From positions 1-23,064 of the forward strand of contig CAZFLX010000032.1 of assembly GCA_964519885.1 (NCBI GenBank): a stretch of DNA of 23,064 nucleotides, written 5' to 3'. How positions within the stretch are numbered: position 1 is the first letter of the stretch; every line of letters begins with the position of its first letter. This document shows, one piece after another, positions 13,360 to 21,002 of this stretch. Under the pieces are notes generated by a model. It saw nothing but the letters and a program-made list of their open reading frames with translations. It was not told where the DNA came from and did no database searches. Source of the DNA: GCA-002282575 sp964519885. GTDB lineage: Bacteria; Pseudomonadota; Gammaproteobacteria; Thiomicrospirales; Thiomicrospiraceae. Both the position numbers and the translations under genes were made by a program.

Positions 13360-15468
13360 TTATCTCTTGAAACCCGGCAATGCTCCCAGCATCTTGCGCC
13401 CGTAATATTTGGTGAGCAGTCGGTTGTCGAGGATGGAGACACGGCCTGTGTCGCTTTCGGTGCGCAGTAGTCTGCCAACCCATTGAGTGAGTTTGGCACT
13501 GGTGAAGGGGACAGCGAGTTCATCGAAGGGACGTTTGCCTTGCGATTCGATGTATTCCGCTTGAGCTTCTTCCACTGGTGAGCTGGGAACAGGGAAGGGG
13601 AGTTTGCAGATCACCACATGGGTGCAGTAGTTGCCGGGTAGGTTTAAGCCTTCACCAAAACTATCTAATCCCATTAATACTGAGCCTTTGCCTTGATCGA
13701 TGGTATGTTTATGTTGTTCGATGAGATGGGCTTTGGGTTGGGTGTCTTGTAGTTGAATACTGAACTGATCGTTTATCTTGTCGTAAATGGCGTTCATTTG
13801 CGATTTGGAGGTGCACAGAATGAGTGTGCCTTCATTGGGGTTGAGGTTGTTGGTTAACCAGTCAATAATGGCTAGGGTGTGTTGTGGGTCTTTGCCGTCT
13901 ATTTCTTTGCTAACTGTTAAGGTGGCGGCATTGGCATAGTCGAAAGGGGAGGGCAGGCGTTTGCAGAAGGTGTGTTCTGCTTCCAGTCCATGTTGTTCTA
14001 GGAAATAATCGAATGCGCCTAAAGCGGTAATGGTGGCGGAGGTGAGCACACAGCCACAGGTGTGCGCCCAGAGCTTTTCTTGCAGATAGGTTTTGGCTTC
14101 AATCGGACTAGCGGAGAAAGCGTAATCAACGGTGTCGCCTTTGGTTTTGTCAGTATCTAACCATTTCGCTTTGGGTGGTTTTTGGTTAGTATCGAGTAAC
14201 AGTTGCCAAGTTTTCACCACATTGCTCACTCGTTCTTTGAAGAAGCCTAAATCAGATTGTTGTTTGATTAAATCATTGGCTTGAATGCGGTTAAGTGCTT
14301 GTTGGGTAATATCGTAGGCTTTGGCAAGCGCATCGGATAGGGTGGTGCTGGTGGTTAGCAACTGTGCGCCAATTTCATGGAAGTAGTCGGGAAGAAGACC
14401 GTGAGGGAAACGATAACTGCTGATGCGTTTGTCGTTTTGGCTGTTGTTGGAACGCGGAGTGTTTGTTTGACGGTTAAGACTGAGTTCGGGATGTTGACCG
14501 ACGAGCGCATAGACTTGTTGTAATAGGCGTTTTAAGGCTTCACTCTGTTCGACAATGCGCTCTGGCCAGTTACCTATGTCGGTTTGATAATCTTCATCAC
14601 CGTGACTGCCCATGCCATGCGTCATCTTAATCAGACTATCTAACCAAGTACGAGCCCCTTGAAGATGATGACTAGAGGAACCCTGTGCCAATACTTCCCC
14701 AGCTAAGCGATGACCTTCATCAATGACATGATAGCTTTCACTCGGGTGGGGTAATACCACACCGCCACCCAGATTGAGATCAGCAATCAGCAAGGCATGA
14801 TTAGTCACCACCACCGTCGCCTCTAACATGTGCTTTTTGGCAGTGAAGTAAGGACAGATATCAAAATGCTGACACTTACGATTGGTACAACCGGCGGCAT
14901 CGGTGGTAAAGGCTTGGTGAACACTGGAAGGTAAACTAAAGGAAAGTTCATCTAAATCACCCGCCCAACCCGCATCCATAGCAACTTTAAGCTTTTGCGC
15001 ATAGTCCACCACCAGATCATTCGATTCAAATAGCGCTGTTTGCTGACCGGATACGGCACTGAGCAAACGCATGGGACATAAGTAGCGGCGGCGACCCTTG
15101 GCTAACACATAGCTAAAATCCCAGCCCGTTTGTTGTTTGAGCATCGGCAAATCATGCTGAAACAACTGATCTTGTAACGAAACCGTTGCGGTGGAAATGA
15201 CTAAGCGTTTTTCCATTAATTGCACAATGGGAATTAAGGGCAAACAATAACCGTAAGTCTTACCGGTACCTGTACCCGCTTCAATTGCCATGATGGGATG
15301 TTCTAACCCTGAGGTCATCATGGTTCTGGCAATGTCACCAATCATGTGACGCTGGGCATTGCGCTGCTTAAAACCAGGGGTGGAAGCAAGCGCGTCTAAT
15401 GCCGACACTATCTGGGCTTGCAGCTGAATATAGGCATCAGTATGGGTTGGGGCTTGCGTATCGGTCAA
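13360..15468 (-). CDS. dinG: ATP-dependent DNA helicase DinG
   Basis: A 702-residue superfamily 2 (XPD/Rad3-type) 5'-3' DNA helicase that unwinds D-loops, R-loops and forks. Walker A is AGTGTGKT (64-71). The four Fe-S cluster cysteines are C131 (RRYLCPMR), C194, C199 and C205 (GCTNRKCQHFDICPYF). Walker B is the DEGH box (250-253). TSATIT and QWVGRLLR (motif VI) are near the C-terminus, as in DinG. Length is normal (E. coli DinG is about 716). The initiator appears to be TTG at 15468; no ATG or GTG lies in frame nearby and AAGAG sits about 9 nt upstream. It is convergent with the partition operon. A plasmid-borne copy may help replication past transcription or damage. Confidence 0.93.
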   Translation of the reverse strand: MTDTQAPTHTDAYIQLQAQIVSALDALASTPGFKQRNAQRHMIGDIARTMMTSGLEHPIMAIEAGTGTGKTYGYCLPLIPIVQLMEKRLVISTATVSLQDQLFQHDLPMLKQQTGWDFSYVLAKGRRRYLCPMRLLSAVSGQQTALFESNDLVVDYAQKLKVAMDAGWAGDLDELSFSLPSSVHQAFTTDAAGCTNRKCQHFDICPYFTAKKHMLEATVVVTNHALLIADLNLGGGVVLPHPSESYHVIDEGHRLAGEVLAQGSSSHHLQGARTWLDSLIKMTHGMGSHGDEDYQTDIGNWPERIVEQSEALKRLLQQVYALVGQHPELSLNRQTNTPRSNNSQNDKRISSYRFPHGLLPDYFHEIGAQLLTTSTTLSDALAKAYDITQQALNRIQANDLIKQQSDLGFFKERVSNVVKTWQLLLDTNQKPPKAKWLDTDKTKGDTVDYAFSASPIEAKTYLQEKLWAHTCGCVLTSATITALGAFDYFLEQHGLEAEHTFCKRLPSPFDYANAATLTVSKEIDGKDPQHTLAIIDWLTNNLNPNEGTLILCTSKSQMNAIYDKINDQFSIQLQDTQPKAHLIEQHKHTIDQGKGSVLMGLDSFGEGLNLPGNYCTHVVICKLPFPVPSSPVEEAQAEYIESQGKRPFDELAVPFTSAKLTQWVGRLLRTESDTGRVSILDNRLLTKYYGRKMLGALPGFKR

Positions 15469-15629
15469 GGGTGATGGCTCTTGGTTGAAACAATGAAAGG
15501 GATAGACTCGGCTTGTAAGGGGATTGAGTTATCTTAGGTTGATTATAACAGAAGGACTAAAATAGAACGATTGTTCTTTTTCGGATTCTTTCATACAGTT
15601 AAAGTGCGATGGCTTGGGTAAAGTGGATG

Positions 15630-15660
15630 CTGACGAATGGCTGTAAAGCCATTCGGTCAG
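15630..15660. other. Strong hairpin after the H-NS-like gene
   Basis: CTGACGAATGGCT (15630-15642) pairs with AGCCATTCGGTCAG (15647-15660) with one bulged base and a 4-nt loop. It begins 17 nt after the H-NS stop codon on the minus strand. No U tract follows, so it may act in 3'-end protection or as a rho-assisted terminator. A second, weaker hairpin, AGAAC (15564-15568) with GTTCT (15573-15577), lies between it and dinG. Confidence 0.45.
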
Positions 15661-15677
15661 TCTGTCAAACTAGAGAG

Positions 15678-16049
15678 TTAACGAATCAAAAATTCAGTGC
15701 GACTGCGACCGGCTGCTTCATAGCGTTTTAGCCATAAGGGTGCTAAGCCACGCCCCGACCAAGTGTTGTTTTCGCAACCTGGAGCTGTGTCACGGTATTT
15801 CATCACAGCGGGTTTTGACTGACGAGGTTGAGAAACACTTTTGCCAGAGAGTACAGCAAGAATCTTTTTCGGCGTGGTTTTGAGTTTTTCAGCGGTATCT
15901 TCCACTAAGGCCATCAGATCTTTGATGTCAGGGTGATCTAGGCTAAGGGTAGCGAGTTTTTTCTGCGCTTCAAGTTCAGCTAATTGACGTTGTAATTCGG
16001 CTTGTTTTTCAGCGATTTTTTGCATTTTCTTATCAATTCGTGCACTCAT
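15678..16049 (-). CDS. H-NS family DNA-binding protein
   Basis: A 123-residue H-NS/StpA/MvaT-like nucleoid protein that would silence AT-rich DNA. Residues 4-33 form an amphipathic coiled coil (IDKKMQKIAEKQAELQRQLAELEAQKK shortened in most family members) for oligomerisation. The C-terminal DNA-binding domain starts at KYRD and carries the core TWSGRGLAPLWL (96-107), equivalent to the 'TWTGRGRxPxWL' AT-hook-like loop, with the ending AAGRSRTEFLI. The Gln-Gly-Arg is SGRGLAP here. The Shine-Dalgarno AAGGA lies 7 nt before ATG and a TATAAT -10-like box is at 16113-16108. Plasmid H-NS copies often lower the fitness cost of plasmid carriage. Confidence 0.88.
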   Translation of the reverse strand: MSARIDKKMQKIAEKQAELQRQLAELEAQKKLATLSLDHPDIKDLMALVEDTAEKLKTTPKKILAVLSGKSVSQPRQSKPAVMKYRDTAPGCENNTWSGRGLAPLWLKRYEAAGRSRTEFLIR

Positions 16050-16218
16050 AACGGTTCCTTAACTAAATCTATCTTTTTATAACTTAACGCGCTCAATGTG
16101 AAATCTTATTATACCCAGATTGACTGGTGGGGGCTGTCTGTAAGCCAAAGCGCCTAAGAGGGTTTCAATGCGCAAGGCTGATCCGTGCCAGCTTTAGCCT
16201 TGTGTCTTGATCTAAAAG

Positions 16219-16241
16219 TTGTCCACAGTTTTTGTGGATAA
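16219..16241. promoter_or_regulatory. Inverted pair of DnaA boxes
   Basis: TTGTCCACA (16219-16227, one mismatch from consensus) and TGTGGATAA (16233-16241, perfect on the minus strand) face each other across 5 nt. TCCACA and TGTGGA can form a hairpin. There is no rep gene or iteron nearby, so the pair may be a DnaA-titration site, a single-strand initiation hairpin, or DnaA control of flanking genes. Confidence 0.55.
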
Positions 16242-16323
16242 GGGTGTTAGTCTTGTTGGCTTGCAAGCAAAGGCGGATAGGGGGATAATACAAGCTGTTC
16301 AAGTCCTTAAGGTGAACCCAACC

Positions 16324-16800
16324 ATGTTCCATACAACCTCTCTTGCCATATTCATTTGTGGCTTTTTTATTTCACTCAATGTCTTGGCTAAAGACCTTGA
16401 AGGAAAAATTGTCGGTGTTTCCGATGGCGATACCGCAACCATGCTTGTTGAAGCCCCTAACGGTAAGCTTACTGTCAAAATTCGCCTTGCTCAAATCGAT
16501 GCGCCCGAAAAAGCTCAGCCGTGGGGCCAAAAGTCAAAACAGGCTTTGTCTGATCTCATTGACGGTAAAACCATTCGCGCCGAAGTGGAGACTAAAGATC
16601 GATACGGTAGGGTAGTCGCCAATCTGTACGATGGGAACACTTGGATTAATGAACGCATGGTTGCCAGCGGAAATGCTTGGATGTATCGCCAGTACAGCTC
16701 TAGCCCTCAAATCGCTCAAGCGGAATCCCATGCCAAAGAAAATCGCTTAGGTCTCTGGTCATTACCAGAGGCAGAACGCATACCACCTTGGGAGTGGTGA
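16324..16800 (+). CDS. Secreted thermonuclease-like (SNc) protein, C-terminally truncated
   Basis: A 158-residue staphylococcal-nuclease-fold endonuclease, started at ATG 16324 with AAGGTGA 9 nt upstream. Residues 1-22 are a signal peptide ending SLNVLA. The SNc core has VSDGDTATM (33-40), IRLAQIDAPE with the catalytic Arg (R54) and Glu (E62), and DRYGRVVANLY with the second Arg (R96). All are intact, and the C-terminal helix and 'LGLWS' end of the fold are present. It should cut DNA/RNA in the periplasm with Ca2+. The frame stops at TGA 16798 but continues in frame into an Excalibur domain, so this is the truncated first part of a longer gene. Confidence 0.88.
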   Translation: MFHTTSLAIFICGFFISLNVLAKDLEGKIVGVSDGDTATMLVEAPNGKLTVKIRLAQIDAPEKAQPWGQKSKQALSDLIDGKTIRAEVETKDRYGRVVANLYDGNTWINERMVASGNAWMYRQYSSSPQIAQAESHAKENRLGLWSLPEAERIPPWEW

Positions 16801-17016
16801 CAGGCAGATGAAGCCAACCCATTTTCGCCATCAACTCAAGCGAATCAAACACAAGTCTCATCATCGGTGTCCAGTTCAAATAACGCCTGTGGTACGAAAC
16901 GCACTTGTTCGCAGATGACCAGCCGTGAAGAAGCTAAGTTTTATCTGCACCAATGTGGTGTTAAATCACTGGATAGAAACCAGGACGGCGTGCCTTGTGA
17001 GAGTCTGTGTCGCTAG
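16801..17016 (+). pseudogene. Excalibur Ca2+-binding domain cut off by an in-frame TGA
   Basis: After TGA at 16798 the same frame runs on for 71 codons to TAG at 17014. It begins QADEANPFSPSTQ, passes a Ser-rich linker and ends in an Excalibur domain: CGTKRTC, SREEAKFYLHQCG and DRNQDGVPCESLC, with the DxNxDGxPCE calcium loop and four paired Cys. SNc-Excalibur fusions are common, so the ancestral gene was 16324-17016. The single stop (probably CGA or TGG to TGA) is the only lesion visible. Sequencing error or stop-codon read-through are alternatives. Confidence 0.85.
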
Positions 17017-17083
17017 ATGAGTTTGTTAATTAGTTGCCCATGAATGGTGCATTATTTTAGGTATAAAATTCAGGAGAATCCCG

Positions 17084-17386
17084 ATGCTATCTCAGTTAAA
17101 ACTCGTTTCAATCGCTGCTTTGAGTAGTGGTTTATTAATGGGCTGTAATCCTCAGCTATCGATCGATCAGCAGAATATCTGTATGGTGGATCAAGCGGGG
17201 TACGATACTGTCTAAGCAACTTGTAAAGAAGGGCAGAAGGTACTGTTTATTCCTGATGTCTTTGGAAATAAACAGATGCCGATTGTATTTGCGGGAATGT
17301 ATTGCGATATGAGGTACCAGGTGGTTCACAATGAAGGCGGCGTGGCTTGTGTGTTTAAATTAGCCAATCGTCCGGAAGGTATGTAA
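17084..17386 (+). pseudogene. Small lipoprotein gene broken by an in-frame TAA
   Basis: A 100-codon frame begins at ATG 17084 with Shine-Dalgarno AGGAG 9 nt upstream. The first 24 residues are a lipoprotein signal ending in the lipobox LLMGC, followed by NPQLSIDQQNICMVDQAGYD. TAA at 17213 (codon 44) interrupts it. The same frame then continues ATCKEGQKVLFIPDVFGN, then FAGMYCDMRYQVV and GGVACVFKLANRPEG, to TAA at 17384. The mature protein would have six or so Cys, suggesting disulfides. No family recognised. Only one change is needed to restore it, so it is recently broken, miscalled, or read through. Confidence 0.7.
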
Positions 17387-17752
17387 TATGACGTGATAGG
17401 TTGTTGAAGTCCGCTGGCAGTTATATCACTGCCGACTTATCATTCAGTTGCTGGTATCAGTCCAGGTAGTAGGCACTGACATCACAGACGGTGATCAGTG
17501 TGAGGCTCTGATCTTCTGCGCTGGGTAGCAGAATGCCACGGATACTCTTGATGTAAGAGAGTGAGTAGTGATGGCCTATCTGGGCATACTTTTTCACTTT
17601 TTTGGCAAGAATCGAGCAATAACAATTGGCTGCGATTGCTTATTATGATTAAGCCGCTGTGAGCGTGGCACCGAGTAAGTTGACACATAGCTCTTGATAA
17701 TGGGTTAACAGCCATAACTCATCCCAACCATTAAACAGGCATAGTGGGTTGT
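17387..17752. other. Gene-poor stretch with a hairpin and a minus-strand coding relic
   Basis: A stem-loop lies at 17407-17438 (AAGTC and GACTT outside, GGCAGT and ACTGCC inside), between the + lipoprotein gene and the minus-strand operon, and may end transcription from one side. On the minus strand from about 17750 to 17457 one frame reads like protein in two parts: LFNGWDELWLLTHYQELCVN, then three stops, then ILAKKVKKYAQIGHH and YIKSIRGILLPSAED. It looks like a dead gene of unknown family. A 77-codon open frame overlapping it in another frame is not convincing. Confidence 0.4.
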
Positions 17753-18163
17753 TCAAATAGCTTGTTGCGACATTTCATTGCTCATCTGCTGGTGTTTTGT
17801 TCTTCGCTCTAGAATGCCATTCCCAATAGCGCGTATGCCCCAATAAACGAAGAATAAAAATAAGATCATAATCAACATGCCACTGGCATCAGTGGTGTTT
17901 TTGCCGGCATGGTTGATGGCATTGATTTCGTGTGCAGTGCAGGACACCTCAGGCTCATACTTAATTACGCTCAGTTTGACTTCATAATGGAGTTTGGCGT
18001 TAATGCACTGCAATCCTCTAACCTGAGTCAGATCGATATTGTTAGCATTAGCATAGGCATGAATTGCTCGTTTGTGTTCATCCCATCCGGCATTATTAAT
18101 TAAGAAAAGACAAGCAAAGGCAACAACAAAAGCGATGAATGTTAGCGTATTTTTAACAGCCAT
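17753..18163 (-). CDS. Two-helix membrane protein with Cys-pair domain (paralogue A)
   Basis: A 136-residue protein. An N-terminal hydrophobic segment (about 8-23) is followed by a roughly 70-residue domain and a second hydrophobic segment (about 96-112), with a basic cytoplasmic tail. The domain carries LQCINAKLHY (C53, Y60), then KYEPEVSC (Y69, P71, C75). The same C-x6-Y, Y-x-P-x-x-x-C pattern occurs in the genes at 18175, 20314 and 21112. The two Cys probably form a disulfide in the periplasm. No known family was recognised. Last gene of the minus-strand operon, starting 11 nt after the previous stop. Confidence 0.75.
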   Translation of the reverse strand: MAVKNTLTFIAFVVAFACLFLINNAGWDEHKRAIHAYANANNIDLTQVRGLQCINAKLHYEVKLSVIKYEPEVSCTAHEINAINHAGKNTTDASGMLIMILFLFFVYWGIRAIGNGILERRTKHQQMSNEMSQQAI

Positions 18164-18174
18164 GATGGTTAAGC

Positions 18175-18864
18175 CTAAATCGTGGAAGATTTAACTTGGT
18201 TGCCAAAATTGGGCAACATGGCGTGAAAAAGTAACTGTGCGAATAAGGCGATCATGGTCAGCACAATGAGAATACCAGCACTAACATGGTCATCAGTGCG
18301 AAGCACGGATAATAATGACAGACAGATCACCAAACCATAGAGTAAGTAATGGGCAGGATCGGATAGTTCATGATCCAAGTTAAGCGATTGAATGACCTTG
18401 TTGCGTTCAAGACCTAATGCTGCTGCGATGCCGATCGAGATAAGCGCAACGATCAAAGCGGCCATGATCAAAAAATTAAAGTCTGGATTCGAGATGACTC
18501 TGGTTTGGGGATGTTGCTGAGCCGTCTTATCCAACTGCTGTTGTAATTCAGCAAAGGCCTTATGGTCGCAACTGACTTCGGGCGTATAGGGAATATCCGC
18601 ATGGCCATTTTTGGGTTGATAATGGATTTTACCCACCACGCACGACAGACGACTAATACCGTCATAAGGCAGGGAATAATGCTCTGCTAGTCCTTTAATA
18701 ATGATCGGTGAACGCTCGGCGTGCGTCGTTTGCGCACCACTCACCTGAATGCTTTTGAAATGATCCACGGACAATGAAAGCGCTAACAAGATAAATGCCA
18801 GTGCGGCCAGCAGCTGTGAACCCCAAAGCATGATTTTTTGCTCATATGATGTGTTGACAGTCAT
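18175..18864 (-). CDS. Multi-helix membrane protein with Cys-pair domain (paralogue B)
   Basis: A 229-residue protein, the longest of the four related ones. A hydrophobic segment at about 13-32 precedes the shared domain: GISRLSCVVGKIHY (C75, Y82) and YTPEVSC (Y93, P95, C99). Instead of one closing helix it has three: about 130-150, 172-188 and 196-215. The extra helices look like an added C-terminal membrane module. Start and stop of neighbouring genes overlap (ATGA at 18864-18861). Function unknown. Confidence 0.75.
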   Translation of the reverse strand: MTVNTSYEQKIMLWGSQLLAALAFILLALSLSVDHFKSIQVSGAQTTHAERSPIIIKGLAEHYSLPYDGISRLSCVVGKIHYQPKNGHADIPYTPEVSCDHKAFAELQQQLDKTAQQHPQTRVISNPDFNFLIMAALIVALISIGIAAALGLERNKVIQSLNLDHELSDPAHYLLYGLVICLSLLSVLRTDDHVSAGILIVLTMIALFAQLLFHAMLPNFGNQVKSSTI

Positions 18865-19070
18865 GATTTATCTAGCTCCTTATCGAGAATATGGTCATGT
18901 GTTGTTTTGCGGGCTCTAACGTCAAACACTACCATTAAAAAAGACACAATGACGAGAACGAATAGCAGAATGGTTTCGAGGTCAGTTTTCAGCAAGTCTT
19001 CGTGCCACAACAATAATAAGATCGCAGGCGAGACGATTAGCAGCCTAAATCTCAACTGGTTTTTGCTCAT
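18861..19070 (-). CDS. Small two-helix membrane protein
   Basis: A 69-residue protein with two hydrophobic segments (about 8-22 and 32-50) separated by a short acidic loop (HEDLLKTDLET), a basic N-terminus (KNQLRFR) and a charged tail (RARKTTHDHILDKELDKS). It lacks the Cys pattern of its larger neighbours. Both ends are fused to neighbours by ATGA overlaps (upstream 19070, downstream 18864). Function unknown. Confidence 0.7.
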   Translation of the reverse strand: MSKNQLRFRLLIVSPAILLLLWHEDLLKTDLETILLFVLVIVSFLMVVFDVRARKTTHDHILDKELDKS

Positions 19071-19570
19071 GACATGGCTCCTGCTTCCATTAGACTGAGC
19101 ACCTCTTGAGCACTAATAATGCATGCCGTCATTGTTTTATGCCGAATGCCAACCAGTTTTCCGTCAACTTCTATTGGCGAAATAAGGGTATCAATTTTGT
19201 CGTTGAGCGCACTAATAGCCTCTGAAAACTCACCGATAGTCGCGAAGGATTTATGACTGATAAGATGATAAATAACGCCTCTATCCAGTCCTACGGCACG
19301 CTCTAGATGATACATACCTTTAATGTCTTTAAATTCCGTTAAAGCCTGACCATTAAACGTGTATGTACTGCCCGAAAAAGTTGTGGCTGATATAGGGTTT
19401 CCAGTGGCATCACAGGTTAGTGATTTAATCTTTGTCGATCTGACCTCCGTTCGCATATTCTCGTCATAACCAATAATGCAACATATCGATTCTTGCCAGT
19501 TGTCTGCATCAAACCGAATAAAGGCATAATCATGAACATGACGGGCGCTGGCTGGTAAAAAATCAAACAT
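19067..19570 (-). CDS. Soluble protein of unknown function in the membrane operon
   Basis: A 167-residue protein when started at ATG 19570, 4 nt after the stop of the preceding gene and with AGG about 10 nt upstream. A longer start at 19624 would overlap that gene by 50 nt. There is no signal peptide or membrane segment. The N-terminal half is beta-rich (YAFIRFDADNWQESICCIIG, then STYTFNGQALTEF); the C-terminal half is helical (FSEAISALNDKIDTLISPIE). It is probably cytoplasmic, in contrast to nearly all other products of the operon, and may be the regulatory or effector partner. Its stop overlaps the next start (ATGA). Confidence 0.65.
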   Translation of the reverse strand: MFDFLPASARHVHDYAFIRFDADNWQESICCIIGYDENMRTEVRSTKIKSLTCDATGNPISATTFSGSTYTFNGQALTEFKDIKGMYHLERAVGLDRGVIYHLISHKSFATIGEFSEAISALNDKIDTLISPIEVDGKLVGIRHKTMTACIISAQEVLSLMEAGAMS

Positions 19571-19574
19571 AAAT

Positions 19575-19760
19575 TTACTGCCTTTCACTGTCACTGGATT
19601 GTTTGTTTCTGACCGCTCTTTCAACCAATAAGGCTAAGCCAACAAAAGTAATGCTGATGAGCATAATAGCAGTTCCTTGATCCAGTCCTGCCAACTGCAG
19701 TAACCAGATTAGGCCAAAAACAACCATTAAGATGATGCCAAATCTGATGATTCTTGCCAC
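19575..19760 (-). CDS. Small two-helix membrane protein
   Basis: A 61-residue protein. GTG at 19760 is preferred since AAAGGAG lies 8 nt before it; a longer ATG start at 19844 would overlap the lipoprotein gene. Hydrophobic segments are about 6-24 (FGIILMVVFGLIWLLQLAG) and 29-47 (TAIMLISITFVGLALLV), followed by a charged tail. It is followed 4 nt later by the soluble gene at 19570. Function unknown. Confidence 0.55.
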   Translation of the reverse strand: MARIIRFGIILMVVFGLIWLLQLAGLDQGTAIMLISITFVGLALLVERAVRNKQSSDSERQ

Positions 19761-19815
19761 GTTATTTACTCCTTTAAAACGATTGCAAATTAACCTGATT
19801 AATAAGGCGACTAGC

Positions 19816-20007
19816 TTACTGCTGGCACAAAGCAATCGATCCATCAGTGTTGTATTTCACGCTAACACCGCTGGTAAATTGCAAATAAACAACATTGTCG
19901 TGACACACTTCTGCTGGACCACCAGAAACCTTTGCAAATAAACGATCTATGTAGCCACACCCTGATAACATTGAAGATGCCACAATGATGGTGATGATTT
20001 TTATCAT
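19816..20007 (-). CDS. Small lipoprotein with a Cys pair
   Basis: A 63-residue protein. The signal MIKIITIIVASSMLSGC ends in a lipobox with the lipidated Cys at 17. The short mature part has C35 (AEVCHDNVVY), Y41, Y52 and C61 close to the end. The Cys pair with Tyr between recalls, at reduced scale, the shared domain of its membrane neighbours (C then Y six residues later, 26 residues between Cys). This likeness may be convergence. Start 11 nt after the previous gene's stop, with GGAAG upstream. Probably anchored in the outer or inner membrane facing the periplasm. Confidence 0.7.
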   Translation of the reverse strand: MIKIITIIVASSMLSGCGYIDRLFAKVSGGPAEVCHDNVVYLQFTSGVSVKYNTDGSIALCQQ

Positions 20008-20018
20008 GCGTTTCTTCC

Positions 20019-20321
20019 TTACTTCCTTTCGGCTACCAGTTGATCAACCGCATTCATGTATCTAACGGTTGCAGTTCTAAACCCACGCCAGAGTAAAATT
20101 GCAGGCGCAAAGAAGATAACAGGCGTTTCTTTGGCGGCTTGCCACATGCTGACAATCACTCGATTGGTACCGGACTGAACAGAATGATTAATACGATCAT
20201 CAACCCATGCGACAAACCTACGCCACAACCAGGCTGAAACACTAAAAACCAGCCACAGATACAAACCAATGGCTGACAATCCCAGAGCCAACAAAAAATC
20301 TTCTTTAAGCGTTTCAATCAT
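20019..20321 (-). CDS. Small membrane protein of unknown function
   Basis: A 100-residue protein. One clear hydrophobic segment (about 8-33, LLALGLSAIGLYLWLVFSVS) is followed by a basic, Trp-rich stretch (WLWRRFVAWVDDRIN) and a second moderately hydrophobic patch (PVIFFAPAILLW, about 67-78). No Cys and no recognised family. Its ATG overlaps the end of the upstream gene by 8 nt, so translation is probably coupled. Confidence 0.65.
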   Translation of the reverse strand: MIETLKEDFLLALGLSAIGLYLWLVFSVSAWLWRRFVAWVDDRINHSVQSGTNRVIVSMWQAAKETPVIFFAPAILLWRGFRTATVRYMNAVDQLVAERK

Positions 20322-20706
20322 GCTTCTGATTTCCTTCCTGTTTACCTGTAATTGGGAGTATCACGAGTAGCGTAAAAAGTAATATGGCGATCATTAATGC
20401 GATTTCGCGTAACAGATTGCCCGCTTCATTAACGGACTCAGTTTCATCTTCGCTACATCTGATTGTCGGTGTGTACTTAAATGCCGTATCGGTAAGCTTT
20501 CCTGTTGGTACAACATAATAGAGTTCGTTGGCGGCACATCGGAATTGAGAAATACCTTCTAAGCTGGTTATGCCTTTTTCTTTAGCGAAATCGCTCCATT
20601 TAGCTTCTCTGTAGGAATCGATTGCAAGAACCGATATAAAGGCAGTTGCAAATATGGCGGTTGCGGTTAAGAAACGCTTGTAAGCAGTGTCGTTGATTTC
20701 CATCAT
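20314..20706 (-). CDS. Two-helix membrane protein with Cys-pair domain (paralogue C)
   Basis: A 130-residue protein. ATG 20706 is chosen because it overlaps the upstream stop as ATGA and has AGGA about 6 nt before it; a longer start at 20754 would sit deep in the upstream gene. Hydrophobic segment 1 is about 12-29. The shared domain follows: GISQFRCAANELYY (C57, Y64) and KYTPTIRC (Y78, P80, C84). Segment 2 is about 100-119, then a basic tail. Function unknown. Confidence 0.75.
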   Translation of the reverse strand: MMEINDTAYKRFLTATAIFATAFISVLAIDSYREAKWSDFAKEKGITSLEGISQFRCAANELYYVVPTGKLTDTAFKYTPTIRCSEDETESVNEAGNLLREIALMIAILLFTLLVILPITGKQEGNQKHD

Positions 20707-21002
20707 GCTAATCCTGAAGGTAAGGCTGAAATGTTTAATGGCTCGTCGTACCAAGTTAGGGTTCTTTGAGTAAACCTAACAGATATGGCATAAGGAAGCA
20801 TCACCACATCATTAAGTGCATTCAAGTCCCATTGGTTTTCATCAAGACGCGAGGGTTTGTCATGCGAGATAAAGACGTTATTTGCTTTATCTACAAACAG
20901 CCATACATCAGCAGAAAATCGGTCACGTTCTCCGTATTTTCTGGATGAATTGGTTGGAAAAAACGTATTAATCAATGTATCTTGGCTCATTTGTTGGTTC
21001 AT
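20703..21002 (-). CDS. Soluble protein of unknown function in the membrane operon
   Basis: A 99-residue protein without membrane segment or Cys. Beta-rich in look (FSADVWLFVDKANNVFISHD, then YAISVRFTQRTLTWYDEP), so a small compact sandwich is plausible. Its start overlaps the stop of the 38-residue gene (ATGA) and its stop overlaps the start of paralogue C (ATGA), so it is tightly fixed in the operon. GGAAG precedes the ATG. No family recognised. Confidence 0.65.
   Translation of the reverse strand: MNQQMSQDTLINTFFPTNSSRKYGERDRFSADVWLFVDKANNVFISHDKPSRLDENQWDLNALNDVVMLPYAISVRFTQRTLTWYDEPLNISALPSGLA

Noticed and set aside
16219..16323. N-terminal extension of the SNc nuclease
   Set aside because: The extension starts at a TTG inside a DnaA-box pair and would bury the signal peptide that starts at 16324.
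17482..17715. 77-codon minus-strand open frame
   Set aside because: Cys/Ser/Arg-rich low-quality composition, no Shine-Dalgarno, and another frame of the same strand looks more like a decayed gene.
19571..19624. Longer start of the 167-residue soluble protein
   Set aside because: It would overlap the preceding gene by 50 nt; ATG 19570 is 4 nt after that stop with a usable Shine-Dalgarno.
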